From positions 4,536,001 to 4,600,000 of the forward strand of contig JAPYXD010000308.1 of assembly GCA_030998225.1 (NCBI GenBank): a stretch of DNA of 64,000 bases. The letters run 5' to 3'. Under the pieces are notes generated by a model. The model ran no database searches and was not told the DNA's origin. It saw only the letters and a program-made list of their open reading frames with translations. Position numbers and translations under genes: made by a program. The stretch is from Diplolepis rosae (Eukaryota; Arthropoda; Insecta; Hymenoptera; Diplolepididae). Numbering within the stretch: position 1 is the stretch's first letter; each line of letters starts with the position of its first letter. Below are positions 1 to 11,159 of the stretch, in pieces.

Positions 1-175
1 ATGGTAATTACCCGCGCGGTAATTAGTCAGAGAATGATGCCGCGCGTCGATAATATTTTGTTGCAGCGCTAGTAACCTAGTGAGACGGTAACAGGTTACT
101 GGCGTGGCGCCATTAACATTGACTCATTATTACCTTGATCAATAATTATTATACCATCCCTGTTAGTATTTAAGC
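1..175 (+). repeat. Diverged LTR fragment related to the 20 kb gypsy element
   Basis: The first ~170 bases resemble positions about 36440-36600 of the intact gypsy LTR: both have a 'tggtaatt...gtaat.agtcag' start, a GC-rich middle with 'ccgcg', a 'taacct.a.tgagac' stretch and an AT-rich 'ataattattat' end. The match is gapped and clearly diverged, so this is a remnant of a related LTR cut by the window edge. The comparison was made by eye. Confidence 0.5.
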
Positions 176-278
176 ATAAAATTTAACATATATGATATTT
201 TTCGTCCGACTAATTTTCTTCATTTAAAAGCAGGAAAATGACGAACCTCGGACAATCAGATGTTTATTTCTTTAATAA

Positions 279-311
279 CGTTTCGATGAAACCATATGTC
301 ATCCTCATCAG
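279..311 (-). ncRNA. Hammerhead-ribozyme-like core in Penelope 3' region
   Basis: The minus strand carries CTGATGAG, a short hairpin (GATGA paired with TCATC) and then GAAACG: the two conserved core boxes of a hammerhead ribozyme separated by a stem-II-like helix. Penelope-like elements are known to carry hammerhead motifs. The same segment recurs at 11102-11134. One G is unpaired at the base of stem II, and stems I and III were not resolved, so self-cleavage is not shown. Confidence 0.5.
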
Positions 312-892
312 ATTTTACAAATTATATTGAGTATGCAGAATTCTATAATAGTTTTTTAAAAAAATCATAAGAATAACAACCATACATTTTTTATAAAAAA
401 TATAATAATAAGTATATATATAAAAATCTAAATACCTGTAATTTTGTCAACTTTTTTTAACTTCAAAGTACATATCTCCAATTGTCTTTTGAAAATACTG
501 TAGTCAATCTCAAAATTTGAAATTTTGTCAAAAAATATCGTAACAGGAACAATTGTCGAAAATTTTTTTTTTACAAATCAAAGTGGTCAAATTATTGATT
601 CACTCTTTTTGTCATTTTTTATCATAAAAGAACTTTTTACAATATTGCAACGAAGGTAAAACTTTTTCTTCATTTTTCTTAATTTAGAACTTATTGTAAT
701 AAAAGTGTGGATTCACCGAAGTTAATAACAGTATACTGAGAAGTACTGAACGGAAATCTATATGCGACAAATTTTACAGTGCCGTAGTAATAAGAAGCCA
801 CTTATTATAATAAATTGATCCTATTTTTATTTTTAAGAATGTAGAATAAAAAATGATAAGTTTTTTTTATTAAATTAATTTAAAACTAAATT

Positions 893-1330
893 TTATGTGA
901 GCTGATCCAAAATAATATCGTAAGAAGTGTTATAATCTTTTATGTCACACATCACATTAATACTATTTTTTCCTTCCTTTTTAATGTAAAACATTTCTGC
1001 AATTATTCTTTTAAAATAGTTTGTTTCTTTATGCAAAATTGTAATATTATCCCAGTCAAAATTGTGTTGAGAACCTGTATCATTTTCATTGTTAATTCTA
1101 TGTTTTGTAACAACATTGTGGTATTTTTCATTTGAATTAATGTTTTTTTTATGTTCATCACATCTGACAAAAAGCATTCTTCTCGTTTGGCCTACATAAG
1201 TTTTTGAACAATCCAAGCTTGGAATCTTATAAACTACATTTGAAATTTCAAATTTTTCCAATGGGTCTTCTCCTAATTTTATGTATTTATCTAATTTTGA
1301 AGTGTGCGAGTGTGATTTTATCGAAGAGTT
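893..1330 (-). pseudogene. GIY-YIG endonuclease domain of Penelope-like element (partial)
   Basis: The minus-strand frame ends in a stop at 893 and contains the motif order of the Penelope GIY-YIG nuclease: 'SNVVYKIP', a Cys, 'TYVGQTRR' and then 'R.DEHKKN'. In this family the nuclease sits C-terminal to the reverse transcriptase and nicks DNA for insertion. The frame stays open to 1408, but the last ~25 residues upstream no longer look like Penelope and probably read into the neighbouring LTR-like block. No reverse transcriptase is attached, so this is a 5'-truncated remnant. Confidence 0.75.
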
Positions 1331-1554
1331 ATAGACAAATCTACAGATCAATAGGATGATCAATATGAAATTTCCATGTGTCGTTATAATACCCACACAT
1401 GATAACAAATCGACTGACCCAGAGAGAAAGTGAATGAAGCCCTACAATACCAACACACTACCGTCACAACATGCGACTTGTAATAGCATGTGACTTGTAA
1501 TAACATGCGACTGGTCATAGCATGTTACTCGTCATACTTGACTTTTCAAATTTC

Positions 1555-1586
1555 TATAAAAAGCGAAAGTTCCAAGGGAAGTCAGT
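1555..1586 (+). promoter_or_regulatory. TATA box plus arthropod initiator of LTR-like block
   Basis: TATAAAAA at 1555-1562 is followed about 29 bases later by TCAGT (1582-1586), the arthropod initiator consensus. The spacing fits an RNA polymerase II core promoter of an LTR. Confidence 0.55.
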
Positions 1587-1871
1587 CCAGTGCCATCATC
1601 TCTACACCGCGAGTTCAGTTCAGTTAGTTAGTCAACGTCCGATTTCTACAATGTAACCAACGCGAGTCCAGTGCCATCGAATCTATACCGCGAGTGCAGT
1701 CCAGTCAGTCTAGTCCAGCTTCACCAGATTTCTACCGCTACTCAACCCAAATTCTAACTCGACGCTAAGTTCAACGACTTTAAAAAGTGAAGAGGAATCG
1801 CCTTCTAAATTCTCTTTGAAACTGGGATCAAAGAATCAACTAGATCAACCGTCTGGACTACGAATCTACTA

Positions 1872-2628
1872 AAGGGTTTCCCAATAGGGGTGATATGATT
1901 TTGAATGTCCCTATCGGGCTCATTTGAACTGAAATTTTTGACGTCTGCTGTCAGTTGTCATCAGTAAGGTTTGCCATTTAATCATGAGTAGTTTCACGCT
2001 TCCACAACGTTTGGAAATTGTCCAATTATTTTATCAAAATTCGAGAAGTTTTGTCGGTGTTCAAAGAGCATATCGTGCAAAATATGGTCGTCATTCTGCT
2101 CCATCCGCGCTCTCAATTCGTCGAATAATCGATAAGTTGGAGAGTGAATTTACTCTATTGGATACTAAGCCTAAAAATCGTATGCGTACCGCACGTTCTA
2201 CACAGAATATAGCCGCCGTACAGGCCAGTATCGAGGAAAACCGTGAATTGTCCGTGCCACGCCGATCTCAGGAATTGGGCCTGTCCAGGATGACTACCTG
2301 GCGTATTTTGCGATTGGATCTTGGCCTGCATCCCTATAAGATGATTCTGGCCCAAAAACTGAAGCCTAATGACCATCGTTTGCGTCGGGAGTTCGCGGAT
2401 TGGGCTCTGGAATCAATTGAAAATCATCCCAATTTTCATCAAAAAATCATCTTTTCTGATGAGGCGCATTTTTGGCTCAAGTCTCGGGGGACATTTGGCC
2501 GATATATTGTTTAAATCATAAATGGCATAAAATATCCAATATAATAAAAAAGATTTCGATCAATTCCGAATGAATAATCAGTGTTTTTTTTCAATTTCAA
2601 AACATATCACCCTTATTGGGAAACCCTT
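1872..2628 (+). mobile_element. Tc1/mariner-superfamily element, internally deleted
   Basis: Terminal inverted repeats 'AAGGGTTTCCCAATA' at the left and its complement at the right enclose 757 bases, flanked by TA at 1870-1871 and 2629-2630, the target duplication of this superfamily. It interrupts the LTR-like block and carries one truncated transposase ORF. Short length and loss of the catalytic C-terminus make it non-autonomous. Confidence 0.85.
1984..2514 (+). pseudogene. Truncated transposase, DUF4817/Tc1-mariner type
   Basis: The 176-residue ORF begins 'MSSFTLPQRLEIVQLFYQN' and follows the two helix-turn-helix domains typical of insect Tc1/mariner transposases of the DUF4817 type ('RRIIDKLE', then 'SRRSQELGLS'-like recognition helix and 'KPNDH.LRREFADW'). 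It reaches the first catalytic aspartate in 'IIFSDEAHF' (about residue 153) but then runs out of family sequence after 'GTFGRYIV'. The second and third catalytic acids are missing, consistent with an internal deletion of the parent element. DNA binding may be retained; transposition activity cannot be. Confidence 0.8.
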
Positions 2629-2932
2629 TATATAGGTGCAACTATCTCAAGATTACAACGAAGACTCAACTGATCACATTCGCTTACTGGACTCAATTAA
2701 TCATCAACCAATTTACAACTCAGGGTAATTACGTGGGTATTTCAATTTTCAATTCTATTTACAATTCCATGGTGCTTACTCATTTATTATTTGATCGTCA
2801 ATAAATATATTTTACATCATTAACCATTCTCAATCACGGACTATTCCTCATCCCTTAGAGAGGATCCTTCCGATCCTTACATAAAACGAGGAGATCTTTT
2901 AAGAAGAGAAATGTTACGTTTCTGACGTAACA

Positions 2933-3626
2933 CAAACATAAAGAGAATCTCAATAATTTATGTCATAATAATAAAGAATTTAAAGACCCGTGGCTAGAAA
3001 ATTGTACTAATACTCATATTCCAGATAACGTAAATGATGTTCTAATATTAGGAAATAATTTTAGCTCTTCGTTTATAACAAAAAAGAATGACATTGTTTT
3101 TGAAATCATAAATCAAAAACTTATGTAGGCCAAACGGGAAGAATGCTTTTTGTCAGATGTGATGAACATAAAAAAACATTAATTTAAATGAAAAATACCA
3201 CAATGTTGTTACAAAACATAGAATTAATAATAAAAATGATACAGGTTCTCAACACAATTTTGACTGGGATAATATTACAATTTTACATAAAGAAACAAAC
3301 TATTTTAAAAGAATAATTGCAGAAATGTTTTACATTAAAAAGGAAGGAAAAAATAGTATTAATGTGATGTGTGACATAAAAGATTATAACACTTCTTACG
3401 ATATTATTTTTGATCAGCTCACATAAAATTTAGTTTTAAATTAATTTAATAAAAAACTTATCATTTTTTATTCTACATTCTTAAGAATAAAAATAGGTTC
3501 AATTTATTATAATAAGTGGCTTCTTATTACTACGGCACTGTAAAATTTGTCGCATATAGATTTCCGTTTAGTACTTCTCAGTATACTGTTATTAACTTCG
3601 GTGAATCCACACTTTTATTACAGTAT
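2933..3626 (+). mobile_element. Penelope-like element, right copy, piece 1
   Basis: About 2941-3116 encodes a Penelope N-terminal segment upstream of the reverse transcriptase ('DPWLENCTNTHIP', 'LILGNNFS'). It then joins directly at ~3117 to the GIY-YIG region, so the whole reverse transcriptase has been deleted. From 3117 to 3626 it is the inverted match of about 690-1205. The copy continues at 6286 after a solo LTR insertion. Confidence 0.75.
3117..3426 (+). pseudogene. GIY-YIG endonuclease fragment, right Penelope copy
   Basis: This stretch parallels the left copy from 'YVGQT' onwards and ends at the same 'DQLT'-like C-terminus. Its reading frame is broken near the start (a stop follows 'KLM') and around 3175. 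It is preceded by Penelope N-terminal coding sequence without a reverse transcriptase, so it is a deletion derivative. Confidence 0.7.
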
Positions 3627-3631
3627 GTTCT

Positions 3632-6285
3632 TGTTACGAGCGTGTCAAGGTGACCAAATTTTTCCTAAATTATAATACAATTTCTACATAAATTCGCATG
3701 CCACTCGAAGCGCCCGAAACCGAGCACCTTGACAAGGTCGCTGATGCAGCTTATCGTTGCTCAGGTCAAGGAACTTTTAGCAGATGGTTGATTCGGGAAG
3801 GAAATTCCTAATACATTGTTATATTAATATTGATAGTGTGATTAATATGATTAATATGATTGATGTTTTGTATATATATATACTATTATTAATGTTTAAT
3901 ATCATTATGATCATATTATTATTGTATATTAAGCATATATCGCTTTATATTGTACAGCATATTGATATGAATTAATATATATATATATATATAAACTGAT
4001 GTACGTGCAGGCTTGTGCACCTGCATATAAATATGAGTTTATGTTTACAGGTAAATGCGGATAATTATAACTACGATTTTATTTTAATGCGAGTGGCCTG
4101 TCACATAATCGCATAGATTGTAAATTCATTAAGTATCTAAATTCAGGAAACTTCTAAGGTATTATTTTATTAGTATTAATATTGCTTTTATATGATATTA
4201 ATTCATTTAAAACCATTAATATTGTTGCCAATAATTATAACTATAGCTTCATGCGAGTGGCCTGTCACATAATCGCAATTTTAATACCTAAAATAATGTA
4301 AGTCCAGGAAATAATTATAAATATTTTCACTGGAAAGTGGAAGCAAAAGGAGAGAGCGCGAGGGAAGAAGAGAGAGCATAAGAGAGAGGAAGAGGGAGAG
4401 ATATCCAGCGCGTGTACACTCATGCACTGTATCTCACTATAGCTTTCTGCCGTTTGTCAATTCCTTTCTTCGTTCGCTCATGCACATGCCCCATATACCC
4501 GTCTCTTTTGGAAACTTTTGATGTGCTCTGCTGTGCATCACGAGGCTAGCATACATTCCATTTTCACACTTCCTTCTCATGCGCCTATCCTTGCTTAGAT
4601 GCTTTAGACAGCTGATCTCCCACAACAAAGGCCACGTGCTTTTTGTAATCAAAACCTAAAGGACTCATCCGAATATTTAAAATAATTATGTAAGGCTTTA
4701 TAATTCATATAATGATTATAAACCTAGACTAATTAAATATATATATTTCAATTTAGCACGAAATATATTAGAAACTAAAATCGTTTCTACAATTTGATGA
4801 CAATGCATCAAATACTAAAATTCGATGAGCGCATTTCCTTTCTCACGAAAAGTGTGGAAATAGGGGAGAAATATTCGACACCTAAAAATCAGCAAATGGT
4901 GCAATAACTGAATCAGCATGGTACAAAGTCCATCTAAATTCCTAAAACCTCCCTACCATTATTTCCTTGTCCAATCATAGATTCCTTAATCATCGAAAAA
5001 CCCTACCATGTTCACCTCGCGATGAAACAGTAAAACAGATCAACGCCAAGCCGAAATTCGCAGTTACTCGAGCAACCCGGTACTATCCGGAACTACTCGG
5101 ACAGTAGGGAATATACTTTTCTCTACTTTTGCCCGTCTGCGGTCTAGATCGACAGTTCCTAGATCCTCGTTAGTTGATTGAACCCGTAAAACTCTTTCTA
5201 ACGAAATTATTTATTTGGAATCGTGTCGGGCGGACGTAAAATACAAAAGTCTTCATCTAGACAGAAGCAATTCTTTTATTTTGAATACATCAAAATTAAA
5301 TTCGTCTTCGGCGGGCCATTTAAAAGGTCCAATTCGTTGATCGTGAACGGTCGGTATACCTGTTTCACTAGTTGAGGGTAACTCGTAAACGATTATCTAG
5401 TGATAGACTCTTGGCAATCGCATCAAACGTGTATCAACGAAAATCTTCGGCGGACTATTTATACTCCAAATCCAGTTTTTCGCGGTTTTTCTTCACCAAA
5501 ATAAAACGGCACAAAGCAGCGAGAAATCGCAGAAAATTAATACTACCGAATGTCAAAACGGTAGTGATAATTTTCACAAAATATTTGAATTAGATTTAAT
5601 AGGGAAATTTTAGCGGTGAAACGAGCGAGTTTAAAAGCACTCGACCCTTTTCTGGTTGAAAGCCAACCGTTATATTGTCTTATCAAACCTAAAAGAAAAG
5701 TGGAAAAAGTGTTTGTGTGCATCACGCAAAGGACAAGGGTGGTTTCTTTTGGAAACCACAGATATATAAAATCAAGTTTGGCCCGGATAACTGAGGACTT
5801 CAGCAACGGGAACGCACTCTCTTCCTTGCTCCTGCTCTCCAAAAATCCGGTAGGATTAAGAACCTAGGATTAAAATCTTAATTGTGGTAAGGTATAATTT
5901 ATATTTCTGACTTGTCTCTCTCTTGATTTATATCCAAAATGTTCACCTCGGGTTATTCGCTTCTTTCTTTTTGAAATAAAACTGTCTTATTTATTCGAAT
6001 AATTGTCGCCTGACTTCATTTTATTCAAGGCACCTTTTCCCCTCTTCTTATTGTTCAAAATTAAAGGTGATCAACGTAAACGTGAAGAATACACTCTCAG
6101 TCCGAGAGTAGAAGACCAACGACCCCACATAATAATAAACGAATTCAATTAATATTCACATTAATCGAATTCGGCAGTTTGGACGACCTCCGCGCACCCA
6201 TTTTATTGATAAATAAAGTATATTAAGAGTAATTGTTTTTACTTTTTATGAATTTTATTTAAATTAATAATACCCGTACGTAACA
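3632..6285 (+). repeat. Solo LTR (2.65 kb) inserted in the Penelope copy
   Basis: The block starts TGTTACGAGC and ends ACGTAACA (TG...CA) and is flanked by the 5-bp direct repeat GTTCT at 3627-3631 and 6286-6290. The flanks join into the Penelope sequence seen uninterrupted in the left copy. No second LTR copy or coding region exists inside, which is the signature of a solo LTR left by recombination. It contains a direct repeat ('atgcgagtggcctgtcacat') at about 4090 and 4250 and a purine-rich GAGAGA tract at 4345-4405. The TGTTAC/GTAACA ends match the intact gypsy at 36213, suggesting a related family. Confidence 0.75.
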
Positions 6286-6506
6286 GTTCTAAATTAAGAA
6301 AAATGAAGAAAAAGTTTTACCTTCGTTGCAATATTGTAAAAAGTTCTTTTATGATAAAAAATGACAAAAAGAGTGAATCAATAATTTGACCACTTTGGTT
6401 TGTAAAAGAAAAATTTCGACGATTGTTCCTATTACGATATTTTTTGACAAAATTTTAATTTTTGAGATTGACTACAGTATTACTAAAAGACAATTGGAGA
6501 TATGTA
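6286..6506 (+). mobile_element. Penelope-like element, right copy, piece 2
   Basis: This is the inverted counterpart of about 470-690 (shared motifs include 'caatattgtaaaaagttctt' and 'gactacagtatt'). It is bounded on the left by the solo LTR target repeat and on the right by the TA at 6505-6506 where the pogo/Tigger element inserted. Confidence 0.75.
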
Positions 6507-6747
6507 CAGTCGAGATTCCCTATAACGAGAAGCTCGAGCATCGGAGACCTCTCTGCAACGAGCGCGAGAGGGATCCCCTCCATATCCTCCTTGTTGCTAC
6601 GAGCTATTATGCGCATCATATAATGCGCGTAGTCAGTCTGTCAGTGAGGCTATGTGAATAATTCATTTACATAGTTAAAAGCGTTTTAAAAATATTTCTG
6701 CGAGTATTGAACAGGGAATTAACTTATTTGACGGTATGTACTCAAAA

Positions 6748-7847
6748 AAACTCAACAAACCTCTAGGGGATGCCTCATCGTATAGACCAATATGTTTATT
6801 GGATACGATGGGGAAGCTGCTGAAGGAGTTGATTCTACAACGGCTTCAGGCTCTGTTGGTCGGGGAGAACGGTCTCTCAGAAAACCAGTTCGGATTCAGG
6901 AAAGGCAGGTCCACTGTGGACGCTATCCAAGCTGTGGTTAACATCACCACGAAAGCAATGCGTTCAATACCGCAAGATGGAACATCTGCATCGAGGCGAT
7001 GGTGCGGAAAAAGGTTCCAGAATACCTGTTGCGAATGATAGATGACTATCTGAGCGACAGGTGGGTGATATACCAGGGCGACAAATGGTCTCTAAAAGAA
7101 GAGATGACATGTGGCACCCCTCAAGGTTCGCGGGTGGGTCCACTTGTTTGGAACGTCATGTATGACGATTTCCTGCGCATGGACTTACCTGCTGGAGCGA
7201 GCATCATCGACTTCGCGGATGACGCACTTGTCGTGTGCGCCGCTGATGACGTCGGAATCCTGGAGCTGAGGATCAATGAAAGTCTTCGACGGGCAAAGCG
7301 TTGGTTGGATAGCAGATGCCTGAAAACGGCCTCTGAGAAAACCGAGGCTTTGCTCGTCACGGACTGGAGATCCTTTCAGTACCCGAGGATCGTTCTCGGA
7401 GTGCATGAGGTCGAGTGGAAAACAAGTATAATGTACCTGGGAGTGCAGTTGGATCGTAGGCTTAGCTTTGGCGAACACCTAAGGATCGCAGCTGACAAAG
7501 CCATCCAATGTGGAGCAAACTTGGCTCGGCTTATGCCAAACATTGGTGGACCCAGGGAAGCAAAAAGGAGACTGGTGGCGATCGTGGTGCATTCGAAGCT
7601 GCTTTATGTAGGTCCGGTCTGGGCTAATGCCCTGCAAAACCATGCTATCCAAAGGAGGCTGTTCTCTGCACAGAGATCTGCTGCGTTGAGAATAGTTTCA
7701 GCATATAGAACTGTCTCGACGAGTGCTGTGTTGGTCCTGGCGAGCGTCCCGCCAATAGATTTATTGGCGGAGAAAAGGCAAGAGACCTTTCAGTTCCGCA
7801 AGAAGCTTGCCTGTACCGACATGCAGGAAATCGCTCGCGCGAAATAG
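6748..7847 (+). pseudogene. Reverse transcriptase fragment of R1-like LINE
   Basis: Two overlapping frames (6736-7038, then 6999-7847) carry reverse transcriptase motifs: 'ICLLDTMGKLL', 'ENQFGFRKGRSTVDAI', 'GTPQGSRVGPLVWNVMYDD' and the catalytic 'FADDALVV'. About 35 codons are missing near 6955, where the copy jumps from 'VVNITTK' to sequence encoding 'AFNTARW', which shifts the frame. The C-terminal part after 7847 has several stop codons and a further deletion near 8000. This is dead sequence. Confidence 0.8.
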
Positions 7848-8374
7848 GCCATCCGCAAGGATGGAAGGCACAGACTCGTCGAGAAATAACAGATGAGATG
7901 GCATGCTGAGCAGACCGGGAGATGGACCTACCGCCTGATCCCGGAGCTCGCCACCTAGCTGAACAGAAAGCACGGAGAAGTCGGTTTTTATGTCTGAGTC
8001 TGAGCGGAACTAGACGCTCATCGAGTCATTTGTCACACTTGCGATGAAGACGAGAGAGATCGATGGGCGTCGAGAGCGTAACAACGGAGAGAGCCAGTAG
8101 AAATCGCAGCGGGACCTACACCCGCGGTCCTACGTCTCGGGTGAACTTGGCTGTCCGCGTCGTTCGGGGGAGGAATCTCTCTGTTCCTCCCCTAGCTGGC
8201 GCGGCTAGTCGGTTTGCCTAACGGGCGGGTGGCCGCGGGTGTAGGTTCCGGGTGAACGGCTGACGGAAGAGTCGTACGCGACTTTAAGCTGGAACCAACC
8301 ACCCGTGAAGTTTAAAGTCGAAAGGCGGTTCCGCGGGTGGTGTATTGGTTCGAGAGAGGGGGTTTTTGGTTTTT
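6748..8374 (+). mobile_element. R1-like LINE, 5'-truncated, nested in Tigger element
   Basis: A perfect 15-bp target duplication (GGTATGTACTCAAAA at 6733-6747 and 8375-8389) flanks the copy, proving insertion by target-primed reverse transcription. It starts within the reverse transcriptase domain and ends in a 3' UTR shared with other copies in the window ('gagagagggggtttttgg'). There is no poly(A) tract at the junction and the last ~100 bases of the family 3' end are absent. Confidence 0.85.
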
Positions 8375-8454
8375 GGTATGTACTCAAAATACTAAAAATA
8401 TAATAATATAATAATAAAAATATTATGCTTATCGGGTGTATTTTTGAATATTTC

Positions 8455-10250
8455 CAGAAAAAAAGAAAAGTCTTGACGATTGATAAAAAAATGGAAATTT
8501 TGACAAATTTTGAAAACGGGATGAAAAATTGGGAAATTTTTAAAAAATACAACGTCTAAAGTTCCAGTGTCTCGACCATCCTGAAAAGGAAAGATAAAAT
8601 CAAAGAACAGCATGCTTTTATGCGAATTGTCGACTCGAATCTCAGCCGAAAACGATTGCGCGATACACATTACGACATCCTTGACCGCATTGTTTTTGAG
8701 TGGTTTAACCAAAGAAGAGCCAACGGTGAACTAATTTCCGGAATAGTTTTGCAAAGCGTTGCGAAAAATTTTCACGAAAAATTGGTGGAGCAAGGATTAG
8801 TACCAAAAAATCAATTCAATGCCTGTAATGGGTGATTAATAAATAAATAAATCGCTCCCTATTGATTACATTAACCAAAAAAAAGCGTGGATGTCGAAAG
8901 AGACCTTTATTCATTGGGTCAAAAACGTCTTTTTGATGAACGTCAGGAAAACTAAGCCTGATAAACGGTATCTTGCAATATGCATTCTTACATAAACGAA
9001 CAATCAAAACAAAAAATTCAGAATAAAAATAAATAACAGTATTGAAATTAAAAAATAATTTAAAGTAATTATAAAATGCAAGTTTGTAAGAAAATCAATG
9101 ACAAAGTTAAAATAAAAATTACAAATGAAAAATTGTTGAATTTAAACGAATAAATTACAACAATAATATTTTTTTTAAATTAACAAAATCACAGTAATAA
9201 AAGTAAGAACAATAACAAATCAACAATTATATTACCAGAATAAATTAATAATGATAAAGTCGAAAACAATAACGAAATCACAACGATAAAATAAAAAACA
9301 ATGAATAATCAACAATAACAGAATCAACAATAATAAATAACAATAAAATGAAAGACAATTACAAAATCTTATTAATATTTAAAATTATAAACGATAAGAA
9401 ATCAACGATTATTACATTAAAGACAATAAATAAAAATTAGAATAAAAAACAACAACAAGACAATAATAAAATCAATTAACATGAAATAATGATACGTAAT
9501 ATAATTTTCAGGATTCTGTTGTTACTTGATAATGCTCTAACGCATCCATCTGAGGAGAAATTGAACGAGATTGATCCGAATGGCCGAGTGATGTACCTTC
9601 CACCGAACGTCACGAGCTTGGTGCAACTGATGGACCAGGGTGTCATTTCGGCGCTAAAACCTCGTTACAAAACGGGATTCTTGTACGAAATGCTATCTTG
9701 CAATCACAAAACAAATGCATAACTTGTCCAATCTGTTAAAAAATGGTCGATTTTGAACTGCATGTTTGCTTTGAGGGAATCGTCGGGCGCGTTGACATAG
9801 AGCACTCTTCGCAACGCTTGGAAGAATCTTCTACCGAATTATTTGCCCGATTCTCTTTGTAATTTTCCTCCTAACACCGAATTGACCTCCCTGCTCAATC
9901 GCGTTCCTGGCAGAAAAGTTTTTTCAGCAGCTACCGTTATCGAGTGGCTTGAAGACGAAGGCGAGAAGCCTGCTTTTGAAGTCATGACTGACAATCAGCT
10001 TTTGAACACCTTTGCTGGACTGGACTTGCCAATTGATGGAGATTGTCTTCAAAGTTCAAACTCCAATGACATGGAAGAAGACGAGGAAGTTGAGACAAGT
10101 CCAAATGCGAGCCGCACGAACAAAAGTATCGTGAATATGGCACAAGGTTTAGTCGATTGGACCAGGGGAATCGACCAATTCACCGATGAAGGGCGACAGG
10201 TATTTTTAAAAGCACGAAATATTGTCCTCAATGCATTGCTTTCTCCGTAA
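8455..10250 (+). pseudogene. CENP-B/jerky-like (Tigger) transposase, decayed
   Basis: The domains appear in order: an N-terminal CENP-B-type helix-turn-helix ('KVLTIDKKMEILTNFENG', ~8465, with one in-frame stop at ~8558), a second CENP-B-type HTH (8620-8835: 'IVFEWFNQRRANGE'), a DDE_1 piece with 'KKAWMSKETFIHWVKN' (8874-8993), and the DDE_1 C-terminal half from 9510 ('LLLDNALTHP', 'YLPPNVTSLVQ.MDQGVI') to the stop at 10250. The segment with the first catalytic Asp is deleted around 8835. An A-rich low-complexity stretch (about 9000-9485) separates the DDE halves. A stop at 9720-9722 and another near 9798 break the rest. The acidic tail 'DMEEDEEVE' is typical of the family. Confidence 0.85.
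9000..9485. repeat. A/T-rich low-complexity tract
   Basis: This is an AAT/AAC-rich stretch dominated by 'aataa', 'acaataa' and 'aaatc' words, lying inside the Tigger transposase region where coding sequence is expected. It probably arose by repeat expansion or a short insertion. No ORF or terminal repeats seen. Confidence 0.6.
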
Positions 10251-10942
10251 TTTATTTTTAATAAACGTTTTCGACATTAAAAAGACTGAAAATATACCAT
10301 GGCGAAAGTATCGGGCAGGAATTCATTTCGAGACACTCAGGACTATTCCGATTTATTCCGATATCTGTATACGAGCCAATGCAAATCATTCCGAAACAAT
10401 CCGAAAAACTTTTGTATCTCGTTTGATTAAAAACAGTACAAAAAATCGATCTGACCTAATCCGAGGCAACTATCCGAATGAATCCGAACCAATCTGAAAC
10501 CAAGTTTTCAATCAAGGTAAATCCCAATCAATCCGAGCTCGGATTAATCCAAACCGAATTTTCAATCAGAATTAATCCAAATCATTCTGACCTCGGATAG
10601 ATTCGGATTAATTCTGATATTATGCAATTTTAATGTTTGATGACCGACTTTACTCCAAAATATTGAAAGCTCCAGATTGGAAAAATTAAATATAAAATTT
10701 TTTATTTCAAATACTGTAAAATTACACAATCAAGTAATTTTTCAATAATTTACCAATTATTTTCTCATTAATTTGTAATAAAAGCCATCAAACTCATTGA
10801 TTACTGTTTCAAATTCGAGCGCGCTTCATCCCGTAGTAGTGGGGGAAGAGGGGTCGATCGTCTGCTCGTTATGGGGAGGCGTGACGCGCTCGTAAAATGG
10901 AGGCCTTGTTACAGGGAATCTCGTTATAGGGAATCTCGAGTG

Positions 10943-11151
10943 TACTTTGAAGTTAAAAAAAGTTGACAAAATTACAGGTATTTAGTTTTTTATATATATA
11001 CTTATTATTATTATTTTTATAAAAAAATGTATGGTTGTTATTCTTATGATTTAAAAAAAAAATATTATAGAATTCTACATACTCAATATAATTCGTAAAC
11101 TCTGATGAGGATGACATATGGTTTCATCGAAACGTTATTAAAGAAATAAAA
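10943..11151 (+). mobile_element. Penelope-like element, right copy, piece 3
   Basis: This is the inverted counterpart of about 262-475, continuing the right copy after the Tigger insertion. It includes the hammerhead-like motif and ends at 'attaaagaaataaa', where similarity to the left copy stops. Confidence 0.75.
11102..11134 (+). ncRNA. Hammerhead-ribozyme-like core, right Penelope copy
   Basis: CTGATGAG and GAAACG are separated by a GATGA/TCATC hairpin, identical in plan to 279-311 on the minus strand. Preservation of both core boxes in two old copies fits the hammerheads known from Penelope-like elements. Cleavage competence was not assessed. Confidence 0.5.
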
Positions 11152-11159
11152 AGTAAAAG

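Larger units (their letters stand above)
176..1340 (-). mobile_element. Penelope-like element, left copy (3' part)
   Basis: Reading the minus strand, this block holds the end of a Penelope-like open reading frame (GIY-YIG endonuclease) followed by ~700 bases of AT-rich 3' sequence with a hammerhead-like motif. It is matched in inverted orientation by 2933-3626, 6286-6506 and 10943-11151 on the plus strand, which together form a second copy split by insertions. Because this copy is uninterrupted in its 3' part, it shows where the insertions in the other copy occurred. The reverse transcriptase part is absent. The outer limit near 176 is approximate. Confidence 0.75.
1377..2932 (+). repeat. Probable solo LTR, interrupted by a Tc1/mariner element
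   Basis: The block has LTR-like architecture: a TATA box and initiator near 1555-1586, an ~85-base imperfect direct repeat at about 1587-1710 ('cagtccagtgccatc' motif twice), an AATAAA at ~2802 and a terminal ...GTAACA at 2932, the same end as the gypsy LTRs elsewhere in the window. It has no partner LTR or internal coding region. The left boundary is uncertain and I could not find a clean target duplication. It separates the two inverted Penelope copies. Confidence 0.5.
6507..10942 (+). mobile_element. Pogo/Tigger-type DNA transposon with nested LINE
   Basis: Terminal inverted repeats 'CAGTCGAGATTCCCTATAAC' and the complement 'GTTATAGGGAATCTCGAGTG' bound the element, with TA target duplications at 6505-6506 and 10943-10944. 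The insertion site is confirmed by the intact Penelope copy, where the flanks are contiguous. The interior encodes a decayed CENP-B/jerky-like transposase (8455-10250). A 5'-truncated R1-like LINE (6748-8374) inserted later near the 5' end of the transposon. The 3' untranslated part (10330-10620) is rich in 'ATCCGA' motifs in both orientations. Confidence 0.85.
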
